From Strigomonas culicis (lineage: Eukaryota; Euglenozoa; Kinetoplastea; Trypanosomatida; Trypanosomatidae): a stretch of DNA of 28,553 bases. The translations under genes were made by a program, and so were the position numbers. This document shows, piece by piece, positions 6,639 to 14,940 of the stretch. A model generated the notes under the pieces. That model was given only the letters and a program-made list of their open reading frames with translations, had not been told where the DNA came from and made no database searches. The DNA is taken from positions 1-28,553 of the forward strand of contig AUXH01000203.1 of assembly GCA_000482145.1 (NCBI GenBank), written 5' to 3'. Within the stretch, counting starts at the first letter, position 1; each line of letters begins with the position of its first letter.

Positions 6639-8423
6639 TTATACATTTCGCTTCAGCCTCAGCTCTTCCGTGAAGACCGCGTGCGCCTCCGTGTAGTTGT
6701 TCGTCGGGTCGTGGTAGTAGCTGTCCGCGTCCTGCGCGATGTTGATCGTCTCCGGCAGGCCGACGCGGCGAAAAGCGCCCATCCTGGCGGCGGCCGAGGG
6801 CTGCTGCCCCGCCTCCCCCGCCCCCGCCGGGCTCTCCAGCTGGATGGTGCCCACCTCCAGCGGCGGCGCCGGCTCCGCCGCCGCGGAGGCGCACGCGCGG
6901 TCGTAGAAGCGCTTGGCGATCTCCCGCACGTGCGGGGCCGCGACGGCGACGGGCACGACGTCCAGGTCCTGGTGCCCCACCAGCGCGCACCGGTGCTTGC
7001 CCTGCTGGATCTTCGCAAAGGTCTCCGCGAGGTCGTCGCTCTCCACGAGGACGACCAGGTCGAAGAGCACGCGGTTACTGTAGTCCAGCTCGCGCAGCAC
7101 CTGCGTCCGGGCAAGGTGCTCCTGCAGCGGGTTCGCGGAGCGCCACAGGCTGCGCTGCGTCGCCGCATAGAGTTGCTCCGCCGTCTCGAGGTCGAGCGGC
7201 CGCGGCACACAGGCGCTGGCGGCCCAGCGCACCTCCGCGCAGTGCTGGTCGAAGAAGATGCTGAACTCGCGCTGCAGCTCGCGCTCGACGCGCTGGTAGG
7301 CGATGTGCACGAGCTGGTCCTTGTGCAGCACGCGGTCCGTCGCCTCCCGCGCGAGCACGAACTCGGTCGGCGACGTGGGGTTCAGCACGATGTCAACCTT
7401 CTCCGGCACGATGGACGCGTTGTGCAGCAACGTGTCGACGTCCGCGAAGTAGCCGACGAAGAAGGGGCGCACGAAGGGGCCGAAGGTCGGCAGCGGCGTC
7501 GCCTGCGCGAAGTTGAACGCGTGGGTTGCGCCCAGCCGCTCCCAGAAGCGCTGCCTCTGCGCCTCCCTCTGTGCGTCGGCCTCCGCCGCGCCGCTGTCCG
7601 CGGCCTGGGGGTGCTGCTTCCGCTTCTGGCTCCTCTTTTTTGTTTTCTTGCGCCTCTCCTTCTTCGCGCCGCGCTCGGTCTTCTCCGCTGTGGCGGGCGC
7701 GGCCGCGGTGTCGCCGGCCACCTCGTCCAGGTCGTCGAACAGATCCCCTGCGTCCATGAAGGTGTTCAGGTCCTCCGCCGGCGGAGCAACCGCCTCCGCG
7801 CCGGCCGCATCGCGCGACGCGTGGTGCTGCTGGTAGGACAGCTCGGTGGTGCCGAAGTCCGGCAGGAGGGCGACCGCGCGCCGCTTCCAGTCGTCCTGTG
7901 CCCCCTGCCGCGTGCCGTCCGCCCACAGCGCGCCGCTCGGGTCGCGCGTGACGAAGCCGAAGCGGTCGCAGAAGAGCTGCAGGTGCGCGAGTGACGTGAA
8001 GACGGGCAGCGCGAGGTACGTGTCGAGTGCGAAGACCTGCGGCTTCACGTCGTACGGGTCCCACGGCCCGACCGGCGAGGCGAGCGACAGCAGCGTGCTG
8101 CCCAGCAGCCGCCGCACGAGCTCCAGCTCCGTCCGCGCGTCGCGGTTCGCGCAGAGCGTCAGCGCGACGGCGGTGTCGAGGGCCTCGTTGCGCGGCAGCA
8201 GAGCGAGGCTCGGCGCGGCGGCGGCGTCCGCGGCGCCGCCGCCCGCCGCGCGGCGGTCGTGCTGCCGCCGGTGGAGAAGCGTGGCCAGGCGGCGCCGCTC
8301 ACGGAGCTGCGCCCCGGCCGCGCGGTTGGCCGCCTGAAGGGACTGCAGCTCCCGCCGCAGCTGGTGGACGCTGCCTGTGGCGCCGCCGCGCTTGCGCAGG
8401 AAGGGCAGACACAGCCGCAGCAT
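6639..8423 (-). CDS. Trypanosomatid-type hypothetical protein, likely mitochondrial, with SseB-like motifs
   Basis: A 594-aa protein from the ATG at 8423; the frame stays open upstream, but only from a GTG, and there is no ATG between the predicted splice site (8530) and 8423. The first 60 residues are rich in Arg and Leu with a single Glu near position 25, a plausible mitochondrial presequence. Residues about 134-157 read YLALPVFTSLAHLQLFCDRFG, and about 343-357 read VDIVLNPTSPTEFVL. These are reminiscent of the two halves of an SseB-type domain (PVFTS and 'ivlNPgsp' motifs), here split by roughly 180 residues of Ala/Asp- and Lys/Arg-rich sequence (very basic at 248-270). The C-terminal part is folded-looking but unrecognised. 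The SseB link comes from motif reading and is weak; the gene itself is well supported. Confidence 0.82.
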   Translation of the reverse strand: MLRLCLPFLRKRGGATGSVHQLRRELQSLQAANRAAGAQLRERRRLATLLHRRQHDRRAAGGGAADAAAAPSLALLPRNEALDTAVALTLCANRDARTELELVRRLLGSTLLSLASPVGPWDPYDVKPQVFALDTYLALPVFTSLAHLQLFCDRFGFVTRDPSGALWADGTRQGAQDDWKRRAVALLPDFGTTELSYQQHHASRDAAGAEAVAPPAEDLNTFMDAGDLFDDLDEVAGDTAAAPATAEKTERGAKKERRKKTKKRSQKRKQHPQAADSGAAEADAQREAQRQRFWERLGATHAFNFAQATPLPTFGPFVRPFFVGYFADVDTLLHNASIVPEKVDIVLNPTSPTEFVLAREATDRVLHKDQLVHIAYQRVERELQREFSIFFDQHCAEVRWAASACVPRPLDLETAEQLYAATQRSLWRSANPLQEHLARTQVLRELDYSNRVLFDLVVLVESDDLAETFAKIQQGKHRCALVGHQDLDVVPVAVAAPHVREIAKRFYDRACASAAAEPAPPLEVGTIQLESPAGAGEAGQQPSAAARMGAFRRVGLPETINIAQDADSYYHDPTNNYTEAHAVFTEELRLKRNV

Positions 8424-9286
8424 GTATGCCACCGTTTTTGCGTTACGTCCGCCTCTCTGTATTATGTACACGCGTATCTGCAGCTCGCAAGTATCGATCT
8501 AAGGACGAAGATAAATGTGTTTCGCCGTCTCTTTATTTAAAAAAAAGCAAGAGATTAGAAGCAAGAGGAAAAAAAAGAAGAATAGAAGTATGTGAGCATA
8601 ACGCTTCAAAGACCCCTTTCTCTTCTTCTTTTTTTTTTTGTACTTCAAGGCTGTGAATCAATAAAGATAATTCAAGAGAGAAAGAAGAGAGAATAAAGAG
8701 AAAGAGAGAAGGCATATTCGGCGATAATAAACAAGAAATGAAAGTCTAAAGAAAAAGGAAAAGGTTGGCCTCTTTCATTCGGAAAGAGTGCGCAAAGAAA
8801 GAGCACAAGAAAAATGGTAGAAGAAGTTTCTAACGCACTTGGAATCTCTGGAAAGGAAGAGAAAAGAAAAAAAGTGTATAAATGAAACAAAGAACGAAAG
8901 AAAAAAGGAATAACAAAGCAACAAAAAGGCAAACCGGCCAACATAGATTCTTCCTTCTTCACAACAAGGGTTGTGTGTTTTGTTTTGTTTTTCGTTATTA
9001 TTTTTTTCTTTTTGTAATCCATACAATCCCGTCGCTGTGGTGCTGACGTTGGGCCAATGCACTGTCTCTCTATCGGGCTGTCAGATACAGCAACAGAGAC
9101 ACTAAAAAGGTATACATTATTGCATTGGTATACCATGGGCGGAGGCGAGGAGGAAAGAGGAGTAAAGGGTAAAGAAGAAAAAGTATATCCGTGGCATGAA
9201 GGTGGAAGAACGCACTAAGGGGAGAGAGGAGAGAGAGAAACTCGGTGAGTGCTCATCTGGGCGTGGCGCCTCGCAGCTCTCTGGTG
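8424..9286. other. 863-bp spacer
   Basis: Mostly A/G-rich on the plus strand (8530-8930), then a T-rich stretch (8965-9015), then mixed sequence. GGTATAC (9109-9115) and GTATACC (9128-9134) form a 7-bp hairpin. Open frames here have repetitive Phe/Leu/Ser-rich products without the GC-rich codon use of real genes. No gene called. Confidence 0.5.
8531..8580 (-). promoter_or_regulatory. Predicted polypyrimidine tract and spliced-leader acceptor
   Basis: The transcript strand reads through T/C-rich runs from about 8580 to 8541, with the first AG at 8532-8531. The resulting 107-nt 5' UTR has no ATG before the one at 8423. Confidence 0.6.
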
Positions 9287-10336
9287 TTAGTGGATGGGCA
9301 GCGGCGACGCCTTGGCGCGCTCCACGAGGGGGCTGTTGACGGTCAGTACGATCTTACCCCACGTCTTGGGGTCGTCCAGGTACGTGTGCGCCTGCTTCAC
9401 CTCTTCCAGCGGGTATGTCTTGTTCGCCACCGGCAGCACCTTCCGCGCAGAGAGCAGCGGTACGATCTCCTCCTCGAAGGTGGAGACGAGCTGCGCCTTC
9501 AGCTCCATCGACTCTGAGCGCAGCTTGGAGAAGATGATCTCCGCGCGCTGGCGGTGGAGGGGGAGGCAGCTGAAGAAGACATTGGTGCCGCCCATGAAGC
9601 CGATGACGACGATCTTGCCGTCGTTCGCGATGCAGAGCGCGTCCTCCGAGAGGTAGGTGCCGCCGACCACGGGGTCGATGATGAGGTTGATGCTCTCCTC
9701 GCCAAAGAGGCTCTTCACCTTGGGTGCGAAGCAGACGCCGGCCTCGTCCGGCGTGCGGTCGAGCGCGTGGCTGGCGAAGGACTTGCACACGTCCACCTTC
9801 TCCGCCGAGGAGGTCGTGATGGCCGTCGCCTTGAAGTGGCGCTCCACCAGCTGCGCCAGCGCCGTGCCCACGCCGCTCGCGCCCGCGTGGATCAGCACGC
9901 GCTGCCCAGGCTGCACGTCCCCGTGGTACTTGAGGCACTGCCACGCCGTCAGGAACGCCTCCGGCACCGCCGCCGCCTCGATGAAGGAGAACTCGCGCGG
10001 CATCGGCATCACTGTGCCCTCGTGCGCGACCGCGTACTCCGCGTAGCCGCCGCCGTCCAGCAGCGCCATGACCTTGTCCCCCGGCTTGAAGCGCTTCACG
10101 TTGGGCCCCACCTCGTCCACGACGCCGGACACCTCCAGCCCCAGCACCTCGCTGCTCCCGCGCGGCGGGGGGTAGTGGCCGCGCCGCTGCGACGCGTCCA
10201 CGCGGTTGACGCCGGCGGCCATGACCTTGATGAGCACCTGGTCTGTGCCGCGGAGGCGCACCTTGGGGATGCGCGAGATTTGCATCATGTCCACGCCGCC
10301 GTAGCCCTTCAGGGTCACCCCGCGCATGGTCTGCAT
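9287..10336 (-). CDS. Quinone oxidoreductase-like MDR protein, downstream tandem copy
   Basis: A 349-aa protein from the ATG at 10336 (a second ATG at 10327 would match the paralogue's start better). It belongs to the zinc-free medium-chain reductase family of NADPH:quinone oxidoreductases, closest in feel to TP53I3/PIG3. The N-terminal GroES-like domain carries AAGVNRVDASQRRGHYPPP and SSEVLGLEVSG (about 40-71), and the Rossmann domain has AGASGVGTALAQL (151-163). The expected reaction is NAD(P)H-dependent one-electron reduction of quinones, in the cytosol. The C-terminus ends ...LPIH, with no SKL-type glycosomal signal; the last 19 residues (from LTVNS) extend past the end of the upstream copy. 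Residues 83-204 are encoded by DNA identical to the copy at 11026-12024, while both flanks differ clearly, pointing to recent gene conversion. Confidence 0.93.
   Translation of the reverse strand: MQTMRGVTLKGYGGVDMMQISRIPKVRLRGTDQVLIKVMAAGVNRVDASQRRGHYPPPRGSSEVLGLEVSGVVDEVGPNVKRFKPGDKVMALLDGGGYAEYAVAHEGTVMPMPREFSFIEAAAVPEAFLTAWQCLKYHGDVQPGQRVLIHAGASGVGTALAQLVERHFKATAITTSSAEKVDVCKSFASHALDRTPDEAGVCFAPKVKSLFGEESINLIIDPVVGGTYLSEDALCIANDGKIVVIGFMGGTNVFFSCLPLHRQRAEIIFSKLRSESMELKAQLVSTFEEEIVPLLSARKVLPVANKTYPLEEVKQAHTYLDDPKTWGKIVLTVNSPLVERAKASPLPIH
9638..9692 (-). repeat. 55-bp identical block (copy 1), separate from the larger one
   Basis: Identical to 11332-11386 at the same 1694-bp offset. It is separated from the 366-bp block by 33 bp of diverged sequence. 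Confidence 0.85.
9726..10091 (-). repeat. 366-bp identical block shared by the two quinone oxidoreductase genes (copy 1)
   Basis: Read base by base, it matches 11420-11785 without a difference. The bases just outside (9724-9725 and 10092) differ. Confidence 0.9.
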
Positions 10337-10487
10337 CTTGCCAAGTTAGATAAGAGTATTTTGTGTGTGTGTTTATAGATAAGATAACTTTGTTCCTTTC
10401 TGTTGTTGCTGTCTAGTAGTGTAGTAAAGTGTGTATGTGTATCTGACTTCCTATGGTGTGAGAAACCGAAAAAATAAGGTATAAGTG

Positions 10488-10512
10488 CTGTGTGGTGAAG
10501 AGGAAAAAGAGA
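10488..10512 (-). promoter_or_regulatory. Predicted polypyrimidine tract and spliced-leader acceptor
   Basis: TCTCTTTTTCCTCTTC precedes CACACAG, with AG at 10489-10488. The 151-nt 5' UTR contains no ATG before 10336. Confidence 0.55.
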
Positions 10513-10731
10513 TAGATACAACAGTTTATACTAATAATAATCGTAATAAAGGAGATAAGAATGTACTTGATCCTTGCTCCTTTGCTAACTGAAGAAGAGT
10601 AGCAATGAAAGGGAAAGGAAGAGGAAAACCAAAGTGAAGAGAGTACTCAAGTTATGGCATGAGAACATCAGTGCTCAAAGAAAAAAAAAATGTATAAAAA
10701 AAGAATAATAGGGAAGAACAAGGAGATCAGT

Positions 10732-10776
10732 TTTATTATTATTATTAATAATAACAATAATAATAATAACAATAAA

Positions 10777-10818
<42 letters not shown>

Positions 10819-10820
10819 AT
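10732..10820. repeat. Composite microsatellite (ATT/AAT)n - (TA)n - (TG)n
   Basis: TTA and AAT/AAC triplets to about 10776, then a pure TA run at 10780-10808, then TG units to about 10818. Confidence 0.9.
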
Positions 10821-11025
10821 AGATTGCTGTTGTTTATATGGATGTATAGTCCATATATATATGCTCAGCAGTGTGTAGAACACGGGGTATCAAAAGAAGT
10901 AAAAGGACCCACAAACGCACAGGCAAACAAACCGAAAACAAAAACAAGTGTGTGCATATGTGTGTTGTTGTTGTTGTTGCTGATGCTGATGTTGTTGCGC
11001 CCCGCGGTGTGCCTCGGCCATGCGG

Positions 11026-12024
11026 TTACTCCCACGACAGAATCACCTTCCCGCTCGCGCCGTTGCCCTCGAGGCACTGGTGCGCGGCCGCCACATCCGC
11101 GATGGGGAACACCTTGTCGACCACCGCCGTGAGCACGCGCTGGTCGTACAGGGGCAGCGCCGCCGCCGTGAAGCTCGTCACCAGCCCCTCCTTGTACGCG
11201 GCCGGCTTGTTGCGCAGCTTGGAGAAGACGATGGAGGCGCCGCGCGCGAAGAGAGGCATTAGGTTGAGCTGCACCTCCGTCCCGCCCATCAGTGCGAGCA
11301 CAACAATCTTGCCATCGTTCGCGAGCACGCTCGCGTCCTCCGAGAGGTAGGTGCCGCCGACCACGGGGTCGATGATGAGGTTGATGGCCTGCTCGCCACA
11401 CTGCGCCTTCACCTTGGAGGCGAAGCAGACGCCGGCCTCGTCCGGCGTGCGGTCGAGCGCGTGGCTGGCGAAGGACTTGCACACGTCCACCTTCTCCGCC
11501 GAGGAGGTCGTGATGGCCGTCGCCTTGAAGTGGCGCTCCACCAGCTGCGCCAGCGCCGTGCCCACGCCGCTCGCGCCCGCGTGGATCAGCACGCGCTGCC
11601 CAGGCTGCACGTCCCCGTGGTACTTGAGGCACTGCCACGCCGTCAGGAACGCCTCCGGCACCGCCGCCGCCTCGATGAAGGAGAACTCGCGCGGCATCGG
11701 CATCACTGTGCCCTCGTGCGCGACCGCGTACTCCGCGTAGCCGCCGCCGTCCAGCAGCGCCATGACCTTGTCCCCCGGCTTGAAGTGCTTCACGTCAGAG
11801 CCCACCTCGTCCACGACGCCGGACACCTCCAGCCCCAGCACCTCGCTCGCGCCGGGCGGCGGCGGGTACTTCCCGTAGCGCTGCACAATGTCGGCGCGGT
11901 TGATGCCGGAGGCCATCACTTTGATGAGCACGTCGCGGCCGGTGCGCAGCCTCGCGCGCGGCACCTCCGCGAGCGACAGCAGGTCAGCGGCGCCGAAGCC
12001 CTTCAGCGTGACGGCGCGCATCAT
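11026..12024 (-). CDS. Quinone oxidoreductase-like MDR protein, upstream tandem copy
   Basis: A 332-aa protein beginning with two consecutive ATG codons (12024 and 12021). The frame is open further upstream, but that part is low-complexity and has no ATG after the predicted splice site at 12145-12144. It has the same family features as its neighbour: ASGINRADIVQRYGKYPPPP, ASEVLGLEVSG and the AGASGVGTALAQL nucleotide-binding loop. The two copies sit head-to-tail, offset by 1694 bp with no indel across the shared core. They diverge in the N-terminal 80 residues and in the C-terminal third (for example GGTEVQLNLMPLF here against GGTNVFFSCLPLH there). The latter region helps form the quinone site in this family, so the two may differ in substrate. 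That last point is inference. Confidence 0.93.
   Translation of the reverse strand: MMRAVTLKGFGAADLLSLAEVPRARLRTGRDVLIKVMASGINRADIVQRYGKYPPPPGASEVLGLEVSGVVDEVGSDVKHFKPGDKVMALLDGGGYAEYAVAHEGTVMPMPREFSFIEAAAVPEAFLTAWQCLKYHGDVQPGQRVLIHAGASGVGTALAQLVERHFKATAITTSSAEKVDVCKSFASHALDRTPDEAGVCFASKVKAQCGEQAINLIIDPVVGGTYLSEDASVLANDGKIVVLALMGGTEVQLNLMPLFARGASIVFSKLRNKPAAYKEGLVTSFTAAALPLYDQRVLTAVVDKVFPIADVAAAHQCLEGNGASGKVILSWE
11332..11386 (-). repeat. 55-bp identical block (copy 2)
   Basis: Partner of 9638-9692; it encodes the INLIIDPVVGGTYLSEDA region. Confidence 0.85.
11420..11785 (-). repeat. 366-bp identical block shared by the two quinone oxidoreductase genes (copy 2)
   Basis: Partner of 9726-10091. 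It encodes the end of the catalytic domain and most of the Rossmann domain, residues FKPGDK to GVCFA. Confidence 0.9.
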
Positions 12025-12673
12025 CAGCACTCGCTCTTGTTGGTGTTGGTGGTGTTGTGCTTTTTGAAAGGGGATACGGTTACAGCTTTTGGTGTTTGCG
12101 AGCTTCAATCGCAGAGGGTACAGTGACTGAAATAATGGTTTTTCTTTAGATATATTTATAGAATGACGGAGAGTGTGTGATACAAGTTGAGGAGAGAGAG
12201 AGATAATAAAGAACACGGACAAAAAAGGCGGTTCACACTGTTTTTTTTTCTTTTTTGAGGGGGGGGGAGGAGGGGCGTCGAAGTGGCAAACTTTGAAAGA
12301 TGTAGATGGCGTTTGACAGTTGCAGAGCAAAGATGAAGGAAAAAAGTGGACGAGGTAAACAAAAAAAAGATGACGTTTATATATATAGCTACGTAGCCGC
12401 TTAGACTTTAGTAGGATTCACCCCTTGTGGTAAGACAACTTGATAAGCATTTGCTTGCTTGTTTTTTTGTGTGCTTTTGTTGCATTTTATCATGTATCAA
12501 CAAACACCGATATGCATCTCTATGTAGACTGCCGCGGTAGCAGCTCTACGAAAAGAAGAAACGAGCGTGTATCTCTCATTCCTTCCTCTCTCTCTGTCCA
12601 TTCTCACAGCGATCGACTCTCCCCACGCGCCGCCGCCCCCTCAGGCCGTCGGCAGCGACGTCGCGAACGGCCA
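12025..12673. other. Spacer between quinone oxidoreductase and CxxC-protein genes
   Basis: It contains the splice signal of the upstream oxidoreductase copy, poly-G/poly-T runs near 12240-12275, and mixed AT-rich sequence that is probably the 3' UTR of the gene ending at 12674. No other gene seen. Confidence 0.5.
12144..12210 (-). promoter_or_regulatory. Predicted polypyrimidine tract and spliced-leader acceptor
   Basis: TTATTATCTCTCTCTCTCC and further pyrimidine-rich sequence precede the first AG at 12145-12144 (119-nt 5' UTR). A second candidate, TTTCAG, is at 12128-12127. Neither leaves an ATG before 12024. Confidence 0.5.
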
Positions 12674-13057
12674 CTAGCGCCCCGCGGCCTCGGCGCCCTC
12701 GTACCACCCCAGCGTGCCGCTGCCGCCACTGCTGAAGACGAGAGGGGCCGGCTGGTTGCCGGCCGTCTCCGCGACGACGAGGGGCTCTCCGCCGCGGTGC
12801 GCCGCGGCCCAGCGCCGCTGCGCCATCGACTCCTCCGAGCGCGCGGCGAAGCGCTCCACGCCGAGCTGCACCAGCCACGCGGCCTCGTCCTGCGCCGGCG
12901 GCCGCGGCGGCACCGCCTCGCGCTCGATGGTCCAGCGGTTGTGTGCCTCGCTGCAGTTGCGGCAGCCGATGGTCGCGTGCGGCCTGCGGGGGTCGTTGTA
13001 GGAGGCCTGCGCGGCGCCGCAGTCCTCGCAGCGCACCACAAAGAGGGGTGGCGGCAT
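12674..13057 (-). CDS. Small zinc-ribbon-like protein (CxxC ... CxxC), 127 aa
   Basis: The start is the ATG at 13057, the first ATG after the predicted splice acceptor. Cys10-x2-Cys13 and Cys32-x2-Cys35 form a likely zinc-binding ribbon near the N-terminus, in the context VVRCEDCGAAQ and IGCRNCSEAHNRW. The middle is Glu/Arg/Ala-rich (WLVQLGVERFAARSEESMAQ) and the C-terminus is Gly/Ala-rich. Neither a signal peptide nor a membrane helix is seen. The ribbon pattern occurs in many unrelated nucleic-acid- and protein-binding modules, so function is open. Several other frames are also open over this GC-rich stretch. This one is preferred because of the Cys pattern, its minus-strand direction and the splice signal. 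Confidence 0.72.
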   Translation of the reverse strand: MPPPLFVVRCEDCGAAQASYNDPRRPHATIGCRNCSEAHNRWTIEREAVPPRPPAQDEAAWLVQLGVERFAARSEESMAQRRWAAAHRGGEPLVVAETAGNQPAPLVFSSGGSGTLGWYEGAEAAGR

Positions 13058-13539
13058 CCGCAAAAAAAGGAAACGAAAAGCGAAAAGGAAAATGTATGGA
13101 GTAATAAACAGAGGCGTACGAATGGGTTGTGTCCGCCCTATCGCACCGTCCTCAATGTATCTACGAGAGTGTCACGTCCCTTTTTAAGAGAAGCACTCTC
13201 TTCACCTTGTTTGTGTTGAATGGTGCGAAGGTGATAACCACAAGAGAGGAGAGAAAGAGGAAGAAGAAAAGATATCAGTCCCTTGCGCGGTCCGTGGGTA
13301 TGCTTGTCGACATGAGGGGACGTGTCGCAGCTCTGCATCAGTAACGTATCGTGGCATCTACCGCTCTTCTTTTTGTTTGTTTGTTTCACTTCTGTTGTCG
13401 ATGTTGGTATCGCATATGCAGAGAGTCGCAAGGATATAGTATAACATATAGAGTACATCTTTACATAAGGCCACGCCTCAAAAATAAACAAAAATAATTC
13501 CCTCATGGGTCTCTGTCTCCCACCCACGCGCGCACGTCC
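13058..13539. other. Spacer between CxxC-protein gene and 466-aa coiled-coil gene
   Basis: It holds the splice signal of the CxxC-protein gene (13206-13270), a T/G-rich stretch at 13365-13400, and otherwise mixed sequence presumed to be the 3' UTR of the gene ending at 13540. Confidence 0.5.
13206..13270 (-). promoter_or_regulatory. Predicted polypyrimidine tract and spliced-leader acceptor
   Basis: TTTTCTTCTTCCTCTTTCTC and CCTCTCTT precede the first AG at 13207-13206. The 148-nt 5' UTR has no ATG before 13057. Confidence 0.6.
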
Positions 13540-14940
13540 TCAGCGTGTATTGCTGTATAAGGCTGTCGCGTTCGTCTCGGTGGCGCCGCTCTTCAAAAAG
13601 ACGGCGCTGCCGGGCATGAACACGGGCCGGCCGGCGGATGTGCCGGTAGGTTTCTTGTCGCCGCCGCCGCGCTCCGCGCCGCCGTCGGCGTCATCCGAGA
13701 GCAGCGCGATGCCGTGCGGCTTGAGCGACGCGCGCAGCACCGCCTCGAGCGCGGCGAGCTCCTGGCGCTCGGCCTTGTGCACCTCCAGCACCGCCACGTT
13801 CTCCTCCGTCTGCGCGAGGCGCCGGCGCAGGCCGTCCTCGGGCAGCACCGTGACGCTCACCGCGCCGTAGTCGTTCCCGTCGCGGCGCAGCGACTCCAGC
13901 ACGGGCTGCTCCATGCGGCGGCCGGAGAGGCGGCGCGCGCCGGGCAGCGGCGGCAGGCTCGCGCGACCCGCCGGCCGCTGCGTCGGCGCGTGGTCCGGCG
14001 GCGGGCTGTCTGCACGCGCGCTGCCGCCGCCGCCGGCGCCGCGCACGGACAGCCCCTCCACCGTCTCCTCGATGAGCGACACGCGGTAGGCCACGTCCGT
14101 CACGGCGAGGCCCTCGCCGGCGTGGCCGCGCTCGCCGCCGGCGAGGAGGTTCCGCAGCCGGCCCTCGAGGAGGGCCAGCCGCTCGTGCACGGAGCCCTTC
14201 GCGGCCCCGGGCGCCTCGCCCGCCTCCAGCGCGCTCAGCCGCTGCTGCAGCTCGCCCGCCGTCTGCTGCAGCTGCTCTGTCGCGGCCCGCGTCGACCGCG
14301 CCGCGTCGCGCTCCTCCGCGGCGGCGGCCTGCAGCGCCTCGTGCTGCTGCTGCAGGGCTGCCACGCGCTCGCCCACATCGCGGAAGGCGGGCAGGGCGAG
14401 CAGGAAGCGGCAGCGGCCGTCCGCGTCCTGCGCGGCCTGCGCGCGGATCGCGTCGGGCGTGGTCCCCCACAGCTCCGTGAGCGCCGCGGCGGTCTCCAGC
14501 TGTGGCGCGGCGGCCTGCTGCTGCTGCTGCAGCGCGTCGAGCCGCCCGGCCAGCGCGTCCGCGGTGCCCTGCAGGGCACCGTGCGTGTCCTGCGACTGCG
14601 CCACGGCGGCCTCCACCGCCGCGAGGCGACGCTGCTGCGCGGCGCCGCCCTCCGTCAGCTCCGCGAGCCCGCGCTGCACCTCCGCGATGCTGCCGGCGAG
14701 GCCGCCGCTGTTGCTCTCCACCGCCGCGTGATGCACCGTGAGGGCTGCCATCTGCCCGCGCAGCGTCGCGTTCTCCTGCTGGAGCTGCGTGACGGTGTCC
14801 CGCAGGCTCAGCAGCAGGTCATCGTGCTCGTTGCTGCGGCCCATGATGGCCTTCATCAGCTCCGTCAGGCGGCTGTAGCTCAGCGTGAGCTGCGCCTCGA
14901 TGATGTCGGGCACATCGTTCACATCCACCGCGGTCGCCAT
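13540..14940 (-). CDS. Coiled-coil protein with LWG...LPAFR motif, 466 aa
   Basis: It starts at the ATG at 14940, 17 nt after a strong pyrimidine-tract acceptor. Residues about 15-65 form a helix followed by a coiled coil (DTVTQLQQENATLRGQMAAL). A second coiled coil covers 85-145, including a Gln run at 139-142. Residues 157-159 (LWG) and 183-187 (LPAFR) bracket a small conserved-looking segment, followed by more coiled coil (190-245, 255-275) and a Gly/Ser/Pro linker. A final helix is at about 375-410, and the tail is polar. The same order of elements occurs in the next gene upstream (15359-17539), so the two look like diverged paralogues. Trypanosomatid coiled-coil proteins of this type are often basal-body or flagellar, but nothing here proves it. 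Confidence 0.83.
   Translation of the reverse strand: MATAVDVNDVPDIIEAQLTLSYSRLTELMKAIMGRSNEHDDLLLSLRDTVTQLQQENATLRGQMAALTVHHAAVESNSGGLAGSIAEVQRGLAELTEGGAAQQRRLAAVEAAVAQSQDTHGALQGTADALAGRLDALQQQQQAAAPQLETAAALTELWGTTPDAIRAQAAQDADGRCRFLLALPAFRDVGERVAALQQQHEALQAAAAEERDAARSTRAATEQLQQTAGELQQRLSALEAGEAPGAAKGSVHERLALLEGRLRNLLAGGERGHAGEGLAVTDVAYRVSLIEETVEGLSVRGAGGGGSARADSPPPDHAPTQRPAGRASLPPLPGARRLSGRRMEQPVLESLRRDGNDYGAVSVTVLPEDGLRRRLAQTEENVAVLEVHKAERQELAALEAVLRASLKPHGIALLSDDADGGAERGGGDKKPTGTSAGRPVFMPGSAVFLKSGATETNATALYSNTR

Larger units (their letters stand above)
10337..11025. other. Spacer between the two quinone oxidoreductase genes
   Basis: AT-rich and repeat-rich. It holds the splice signal of the downstream copy, a composite trinucleotide/dinucleotide microsatellite (10732-10820) and a run of TTG units (10963-10978). 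No gene and no similarity to the spacer on the other side of the duplication noticed. Confidence 0.5.

Noticed and set aside
8672..9136. Minus-strand 154-codon frame in the spacer near 9 kb
   Set aside because: It starts with ATG but encodes Phe/Leu/Ser-rich low-complexity sequence with AT-rich codons unlike every accepted gene; probably UTR sequence.
10668..10883. Minus-strand frame over the AT microsatellite
   Set aside because: A pure translation of TA and TAT repeats.
12025..12330. N-terminal extension of the upstream quinone oxidoreductase
   Set aside because: The open frame continues, but through A- and C-runs upstream of the predicted splice site. The paralogue starts at the equivalent MR(A/G)VTLKG position.
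12440..13219. Plus-strand 259-codon frame over the CxxC-protein gene
   Set aside because: It runs against the direction of every other gene, its middle is an Arg/Ala-rich mirror of the minus-strand gene, and its ends lie in low-complexity spacer.
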